This document shows, in pieces, positions 6,627-10,564 of a stretch of DNA of 10,564 bases. The stretch lies in NCBI GenBank assembly GCA_002400445.1, contig DGQO01000185.1, forward strand, positions 1,269 to 11,832, written 5' to 3'. Position numbers and translations under genes: made by a program. Under the pieces are notes generated by a model. It searched no databases, was not told where the DNA came from, and saw only the letters and a program-made list of their open reading frames with translations. Origin of the DNA: Chitinophagaceae bacterium UBA4412. GTDB lineage: Bacteria; Bacteroidota; Bacteroidia; Chitinophagales; Chitinophagaceae. The number at the start of each line of letters is the position of its first letter. Within the stretch, counting starts at the first letter, position 1.

Positions 6627-6645
6627 CATTCTAAACGGAAGGGTT

Positions 6646-7833
6646 ATGAACGAAAAGCTTGTACAAAGGATTCAAAAGGATCTCGAAGACATTAAAACTG
6701 CGGGTCTTTTTAAGCAGGAGCGCATTATTACCAGTGAGCAAGGGGCTGAAATAGTGGTTAATGGTAAAAAGGTGCTTAACTTCTGTGCCAATAATTACCT
6801 GGGACTGAGCAGCCATCCTGCAGTAATAGCAGCCGCTAAAAAATATGTGGACTACCGGGGATATGGCCTGAGCAGCGTGAGATTTATCTGCGGAACACAG
6901 GATATTCACAAAGAATTGGAACAAAAGATTTCAAATTTCCTGGGCACAGAAGACAGTATTCTATATGCCGCCGCTTTTGATGCTAATGGTGGCGTGTTTG
7001 AACCTTTATTTAATGAAGAAGATGCCATCATCAGCGATGCTTTAAATCACGCTTCTATAATAGATGGTATAAGGCTCTGCAAAGCGCAGCGCTATCGTTA
7101 TGAGCACAACAATATGGAGGACCTGGAGGCAAAACTAAAAGAAAGTGCAGGTGCCCGCAGTCGTATTATTGTTACCGATGGATCATTTAGCATGGATGGC
7201 ACCATTGCCCAATTAGACCGCATCTGCGATCTTGCCGATGAGTATGACGCCATTGTAATGATAGACGAATGCCATAGCAGTGGCTTCCTGGGCAAAACCG
7301 GCAGGGGAACACATGAATACCGGGGCGTAATGGGCAGGATAGACATTATTACCGGCACGCTTGGTAAAGCCCTGGGCGGAGCCAGCGGTGGCTTTACTTC
7401 CGGAAGAAAAGAAATTATAGAAATGCTGCGGCAGCGTAGCCGACCTTATTTATTTAGCAATACGGTTGCTCCCAGCATTGTGGGCGCATCCATTGCCGTA
7501 CTCGATATGCTGAGCCAGGCCACTACACTAAGAGACAAACTGGAAGAAAACACAAAATATTTTCGCAGTAAAATGACAGCAGCCGGTTTTGATATTAAGC
7601 CGGGCGAACATCCCATTGTGCCCATTATGCTCTATGATGCCGTACTGGCACAGCAATTTGCAGCAGCATTACTGGAAGAAGGTATCTATGTAATTGGTTT
7701 CTTTTTCCCTGTAGTAGCCAAGGGACAGGCCCGCATAAGGGTGCAACTAAGCGCAGCGCACGAACCGGCTCATTTAGATAAAGCTATTGAGGCTTTTACC
7801 AAAGTGGGTAAAAAACTGGGAGTGATTAAATAA
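6646..7833 (+). CDS. kbl: 2-amino-3-ketobutyrate CoA ligase (glycine C-acetyltransferase)
   Basis: A PLP-dependent alpha-oxoamine synthase of 395 residues, close to the E. coli Kbl length and alignable with it from the first residues (MNEKLVQRIQKDLEDIKTAGLF against a similar E. coli start). It cleaves 2-amino-3-ketobutyrate with CoA to glycine and acetyl-CoA in threonine breakdown. Diagnostic stretches are NFCANNYLGL (45-54), SVRFICGTQDIHKELE (77-92), DALNHASIIDG with H135 (131-141), MIDECHSSGF with D207, TGTLGKALGGASGG with the Schiff-base lysine K241, and RSRPYLFSN. An in-frame TTG at 6568 would add 26 residues with no counterpart in the family, and the -7 element would fall inside it, so 6646 is preferred. 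No tdh (threonine dehydrogenase) gene is adjacent in this window. Its 3' end converges on the next gene with only 4 bp between stop codons. Confidence 0.96.
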   Translation: MNEKLVQRIQKDLEDIKTAGLFKQERIITSEQGAEIVVNGKKVLNFCANNYLGLSSHPAVIAAAKKYVDYRGYGLSSVRFICGTQDIHKELEQKISNFLGTEDSILYAAAFDANGGVFEPLFNEEDAIISDALNHASIIDGIRLCKAQRYRYEHNNMEDLEAKLKESAGARSRIIVTDGSFSMDGTIAQLDRICDLADEYDAIVMIDECHSSGFLGKTGRGTHEYRGVMGRIDIITGTLGKALGGASGGFTSGRKEIIEMLRQRSRPYLFSNTVAPSIVGASIAVLDMLSQATTLRDKLEENTKYFRSKMTAAGFDIKPGEHPIVPIMLYDAVLAQQFAAALLEEGIYVIGFFFPVVAKGQARIRVQLSAAHEPAHLDKAIEAFTKVGKKLGVIK

Positions 7834-7837
7834 GAGA

Positions 7838-8098
7838 TCAGCCCTTCAATTCTTCCAGGATAGCAGCGTTAAGCTGTGCTTCCTGGGCGATGAGCCAATC
7901 TGGAAGTTCCTGCACCGGCATCTGCCAGCCCGTTTCATTTCTTTCCATCTGGAACATGATGCGGTTACCTCTTTCATCAATAGTGTCTACACTTACTTTT
8001 CCCTCAAGGCTGGAATTGGATTTGCGAAAATTAATTTCTTTCAGGTAGCCGTTTATTTTAATGAGGCGGGTAAACTGAATATTTTTAAGTACGAGCAT
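7838..8098 (-). CDS. Small hypothetical protein (86 aa)
   Basis: A reading frame of 86 codons with protein-like composition, starting MLVLKNIQFTRLIKI. The first 60 or so residues alternate in hydrophobicity (GYLKEINFRKS, LEGKVSVDTIDE, RIMFQMER) and suggest a small beta sheet; the end (PDWLIAQEAQLNAAILEELKG) is an amphipathic helix. There is no signal peptide, membrane helix or known motif, so I assign no function. It converges on kbl, with stop codons 4 bp apart and no hairpin between them. The upstream AT-rich stretch (8099-8221) contains TAACTTTT on the minus strand, a one-mismatch -7 element. Confidence 0.7.
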   Translation of the reverse strand: MLVLKNIQFTRLIKINGYLKEINFRKSNSSLEGKVSVDTIDERGNRIMFQMERNETGWQMPVQELPDWLIAQEAQLNAAILEELKG

Positions 8099-8221
8099 GA
8101 AAATTTATTTTTAAAAAGTTACAACTGCAAAAAGTGTACAATGCTGTGTTATTGTGGAAACATTTTCTAAGTTGTCAGTTTGAGCAACTTTCCCCTTTGA
8201 AAAAATGACACTTGTGTGAAA

Positions 8222-9508
8222 TCAAAATATCTTGAAGCGCTCAAAGCAGGCTCGCTCCAGCATTTCCCGATCATCAGGATGTGCAATAGCGATTAATGAC
8301 TTTGCCCGCTGCCGCAGGTTGCGACCGTAGAGATAAGCTACGCCATATTCGGTAACAATATAATGTACATGGCCACGGGTGGTTACTACGCCAGCTCCAG
8401 GTTTTAAAGTAGATACAATACGGGAAACACCTTTATTCGTACGGCTGGTAAGGGCTATAAATGGTTTACCTCCTTCGCTGAGTGCTGCACCACGCATAAA
8501 ATCCATCTGGCCACCAATGCCACTGAAATGTTTAGCACCAATACTATCGGCGCATACCTGCCCCGTAATATCTACTTCAATAGCGCTGTTAATGGCTACT
8601 ACTTTTGGATTTCTGCGAATCACATGTGGATCATTTACATAATCTATATCCAACAGCACAAAAGCCGGATTGTCATTTACGTAATTATATAATATCTCCG
8701 TACCAAAGGCAAAACCAGAAACTGTTTTATAAGGATGTATTTTCTTTTGGGTGTTGTTAATGATATCTTTTAGCAGCAATTCTACAATGCCATCACTGCA
8801 CATCTCTGTGTGCACCCCAAGATTTTTGTGATTGTGAAGACATTTAAAAACAGCATCCGGAATAGTGCCAATGCCCATTTGCAAGGTGCTGCCATCCTCT
8901 ATAAGTTCCGCAATGTATTTACCTATTTGCAACTCCAGCGGGCCGGTTTTTGAACTATAATCAATTTGTGGCAGCGGGTTTTCATGATATACCATATAGG
9001 CAAATCTTTTGTAATGTACCATGCCATCGCCATGCGTGCGGGGAATCTTTGGATTCACCTGCGCAATTATTTTGCGTGCATTATTTACAGCAGAGCGGGC
9101 TACATCTACCGAAACACCAAGGGAACAATAACCATGCTCGTCTGGCGGAGATACTTGTACAATTGCCACATCTAAAGGCAGCACATTTCTTTTAAATAAG
9201 TCTGGAATATCACTGAGAAACACAGGCACAAAATCTGCCCGGCCGGCATTCACAGCTTCTCTTATAGGTTCCGAAACAAATAAAGAATTGATATGAAAAT
9301 GCGGTGCAAATTCTTCCCTGGCCAGGATAAAATTTCCCTGTACAGAAACGCATACAATCTCAACATCTTTGAGGCGATCTTTTTGCAGGGCCAGCTCAGC
9401 CAGCATAAAGTGGGGTGTGCAAGCGCCGCCATGTATAAATATGCGCTGGTTGCTTTGCACCAGGCTCATGGCTTTTTCTACACTAACGTAATGAGGTTGC
9501 TCAAACAT
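8222..9508 (-). CDS. Acetyl-CoA hydrolase / 4-hydroxybutyrate CoA-transferase family protein
   Basis: A cytoplasmic family I CoA-transferase-fold enzyme of 428 residues. The start at 9508 (MFEQPHYVSVEKAMSLV) gives the normal family length; the ATG at 9580 would add 24 residues unlike the family. Landmarks (numbered from 9508): IFIHGGACTPHF in the first domain, VSPPDEHGYCSLGVSVD (about 120-136), LQMGIGTIPDAVF (about 209-221), GVHTEMCSDG with the probable catalytic glutamate E235, FSGIGGQMDFMRGA (about 328-341, CoA-binding loop), and the C-terminal EYGVAYLYG...RAKSLIAIAHPDDRE. Members move CoA between short-chain acyl groups and acetate (4-hydroxybutyrate, butyrate, succinate) or hydrolyse acetyl-CoA. 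The sequence fixes the family but not the acyl substrate. It stands alone, divergent from the genes to its right. Confidence 0.92.
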   Translation of the reverse strand: MFEQPHYVSVEKAMSLVQSNQRIFIHGGACTPHFMLAELALQKDRLKDVEIVCVSVQGNFILAREEFAPHFHINSLFVSEPIREAVNAGRADFVPVFLSDIPDLFKRNVLPLDVAIVQVSPPDEHGYCSLGVSVDVARSAVNNARKIIAQVNPKIPRTHGDGMVHYKRFAYMVYHENPLPQIDYSSKTGPLELQIGKYIAELIEDGSTLQMGIGTIPDAVFKCLHNHKNLGVHTEMCSDGIVELLLKDIINNTQKKIHPYKTVSGFAFGTEILYNYVNDNPAFVLLDIDYVNDPHVIRRNPKVVAINSAIEVDITGQVCADSIGAKHFSGIGGQMDFMRGAALSEGGKPFIALTSRTNKGVSRIVSTLKPGAGVVTTRGHVHYIVTEYGVAYLYGRNLRQRAKSLIAIAHPDDREMLERACFERFKIF

Positions 9509-9595
9509 AGGCGCACAAAGTAAGATGAACAGCCGAAAGTTATTATGGCTTAACGCAAGACCAGGGCTGATTTTTATCATAACTTATTTGCACGC

Positions 9596-9721
9596 ATGGC
9601 CTCAATACCGCTGCTGCCTGTGAACAAACCGGCCATAAAAAAGCCAGGACGCTACGCCAAGCTCCAGGTTACTGATGAAGCTATTGGCAAATCTATAAGG
9701 GTGACGGACTCATTAGATTAG
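9596..9721 (+). CDS. Possible small protein (41 aa), unrecognised
   Basis: ATG at 9596 opens a 41-codon frame ending in TAG at 9719-9721. The product is basic and soluble-looking, with MASIPLLPVNKPAIKKPGRY followed by AKLQVTDEAIGKSIRVTDSL. It is noticeably richer in G+C than the noncoding DNA after it (9722-9849), which is AT-rich and featureless, and its composition looks like real protein. No Shine-Dalgarno is present. It lies in the gap between the CoA-transferase and the M14 peptidase, so it could instead be a remnant of a longer gene. Confidence 0.4.
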   Translation: MASIPLLPVNKPAIKKPGRYAKLQVTDEAIGKSIRVTDSLD

Positions 9722-9849
9722 AATGCTGCTTCTTTAAGCAAAATGAAATTTTTCAGTAGATCATTTCGTAAAACCGTAGCAGGAAATTATCTTCAAGAAA
9801 AAAACGCACATTTGTTATTCTAAAATTTTCCCACACCAAAATATAATTA

Positions 9850-10564
9850 GTGAAACATTTCATATTTGCCATTAGTCTTGCTTTCAGTTTGCAAATGGGT
9901 TTTGCGCAATTAAAAAGCCCTGAAGCTTTTTTAGGCTATCCCCTGGGAAGCAGGTACACACCCCACTACCAATTGGTAAACTATTTTAAGCATGTGGCCG
10001 AGGCCGTACCCAGTATGGTGAAATTGCAGCAATATGGAGAAACCAATGAGCACCGCCCCCTCTATCTTGCTTATGTGAGCGCACCGCAAAACAGTAACCG
10101 GCTGGAAGAAATCAGGATGAACAACCTGCGGCTTGCACATATTGCCAAAGATAAAATGGCGCCCACTACCGATGCCCCTGCCGTGCTGTGGCTAAGCTAT
10201 AATGTGCACGGCAATGAGCCATCTTCTTCCGAAGCGGCTATGCGCACTTTGTTTGAATTAGCAGATGCGCAAAACAGCCAGACAAAAGCCTGGCTGCAAA
10301 ACACCGTAGTGATTATTGATCCATGTCTTAACCCGGATGGCAGAGACCGGTATGTAAACTGGTACAATAGTATGGAAGGCACAATAGCCAATCCCTCTCT
10401 GAATGCCAGGGAACATAGGGAACCCTGGCCTGGTGGAAGAACGAATCATTATAATTTTGACTTGAACAGGGACTGGGCCTGGCAAACACAACAGGAAAGC
10501 GAAGCACGCCTTAAGATGTACCAGCAGTGGATGCCGCAGATACATGTCGATTTTCATGAGCAGG
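9850..10564 (+). CDS. Secreted M14-family zinc carboxypeptidase, 3' truncated by window edge
   Basis: The first 238 codons of an exported metallopeptidase; the gene continues past the right edge. The start is GTG at 9850; an in-frame TAA at 9844-9846 excludes an upstream start. The signal peptide (KHFIFAISLAFSLQMGFA, cleavage likely before Q20) is followed by a proregion-free M14 domain. Zinc and substrate motifs visible are HGNE at 120-123 (H120 and E123 as zinc ligands), NPDGRDR at 161-167, NFDLNRDW at 202-209, and VDFHEQ at the window edge with H236 as the third zinc ligand. The catalytic glutamate and C-terminal part lie outside. Bacteroidota M14 proteins of this kind usually act in the periplasm or outside the cell on peptides; the substrate is unknown. 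No link to the phosphate cluster is apparent. Confidence 0.9.
   Translation, partial: MKHFIFAISLAFSLQMGFAQLKSPEAFLGYPLGSRYTPHYQLVNYFKHVAEAVPSMVKLQQYGETNEHRPLYLAYVSAPQNSNRLEEIRMNNLRLAHIAKDKMAPTTDAPAVLWLSYNVHGNEPSSSEAAMRTLFELADAQNSQTKAWLQNTVVIIDPCLNPDGRDRYVNWYNSMEGTIANPSLNAREHREPWPGGRTNHYNFDLNRDWAWQTQQESEARLKMYQQWMPQIHVDFHEQ

Larger units (their letters stand above)
6139..6645. other. Divergent intergenic region between the phosphate cluster and kbl
   Basis: About 500 bp without a convincing gene on either strand; reading frames are short and broken by stops. It must carry the promoter of the leftward phosphate cluster and of rightward kbl. Visible structure: a 12-bp direct repeat GGCTGATTATAA at 6205-6216 and 6426-6437; a related dyad CTGATTATCAG at 6248-6258; a 16-bp palindrome TTGTTTGGGCAAACAA at 6568-6583; and a -7 element at 6619-6626. 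I could not find a clean TAnnTTTG promoter on the minus strand, only the near match TACTTTTA close to the DUF47 start. Confidence 0.5.

Noticed and set aside
8169..8190. AAGTTG/CAACTT inverted repeat between the CoA-transferase and the 86-aa gene
   Set aside because: Only a 6-bp AT-leaning stem with no T-run on either side, so not supported as a terminator.
9509..9580. N-terminal extension of the CoA-transferase from ATG at 9580
   Set aside because: The 24 extra residues (MIKISPGLAL...) do not resemble the family start; MFEQPHYVS at 9508 gives the usual length.
9931..10557. Minus-strand open frames opposite the M14 peptidase
   Set aside because: They overlap the plus-strand frame that carries the signal peptide and zinc-ligand motifs, and show no recognisable protein features.
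1..10564. CRISPR arrays, insertion sequences, tRNA or rRNA genes
   Set aside because: No regularly spaced repeats, transposase frames, terminal inverted repeats or tRNA-like folds were seen.

Overview
The window looks like chromosomal DNA from a Bacteroidota bacterium, most plausibly of the Chitinophagaceae type (inference). The grounds are moderate AT richness, a TAnnTTTG-type -7 element upstream of kbl, mostly absent Shine-Dalgarno sequences, lipoproteins with acidic or lysine residues after the lipobox cysteine, a PorO/P-type porin, and a LuxR-type HTH of the coiled-coil-linked kind common in this phylum.

Left two thirds (1-6125, all minus strand, read right to left): a tightly packed inorganic-phosphate cluster. 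In transcription order it holds a PhoU-like DUF47 Pit accessory protein (TTG start with a strong Shine-Dalgarno), a PiT phosphate transporter fused in the same ORF to an extra membrane helix, a coiled coil and a LuxR-family DNA-binding domain, a PorO/P-family outer-membrane porin, a lamin-tail-domain lipoprotein, a divergent protein that I read as a CYTH/TTM-like fold, and a canonical CYTH (triphosphate tunnel metalloenzyme) protein. Gaps between genes are 3, 18, 24, 53 and 23 bp. A strong hairpin with a T-rich tail closes the six-gene unit. A seventh gene, a lipoprotein resembling esterase-like phytase/SdiA-regulated propellers, starts about 10 bp beyond the hairpin and runs off the left edge. 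Together these suggest outer-membrane entry of phosphate, inner-membrane uptake with a built-in transcription factor (a candidate transceptor), and tri- or polyphosphate handling in the cytoplasm.

Middle (6126-6645): a 520-bp divergent intergenic region with no convincing gene. It has a 12-bp direct repeat, small dyads, and a perfect -7 element for the rightward gene.

Right third: kbl (2-amino-3-ketobutyrate CoA ligase, plus strand); a small conserved-looking hypothetical protein converging on it; an acetyl-CoA hydrolase/4-hydroxybutyrate CoA-transferase family enzyme (minus); a possible 41-residue ORF (plus); and the 5' two hundred or so codons of a secreted M14 zinc carboxypeptidase (plus) that runs off the right edge. 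These look like ordinary housekeeping or catabolic genes unrelated to the phosphate cluster. The main discovery candidates are the PiT-LuxR fusion and the paired TTM-like proteins co-encoded with it.
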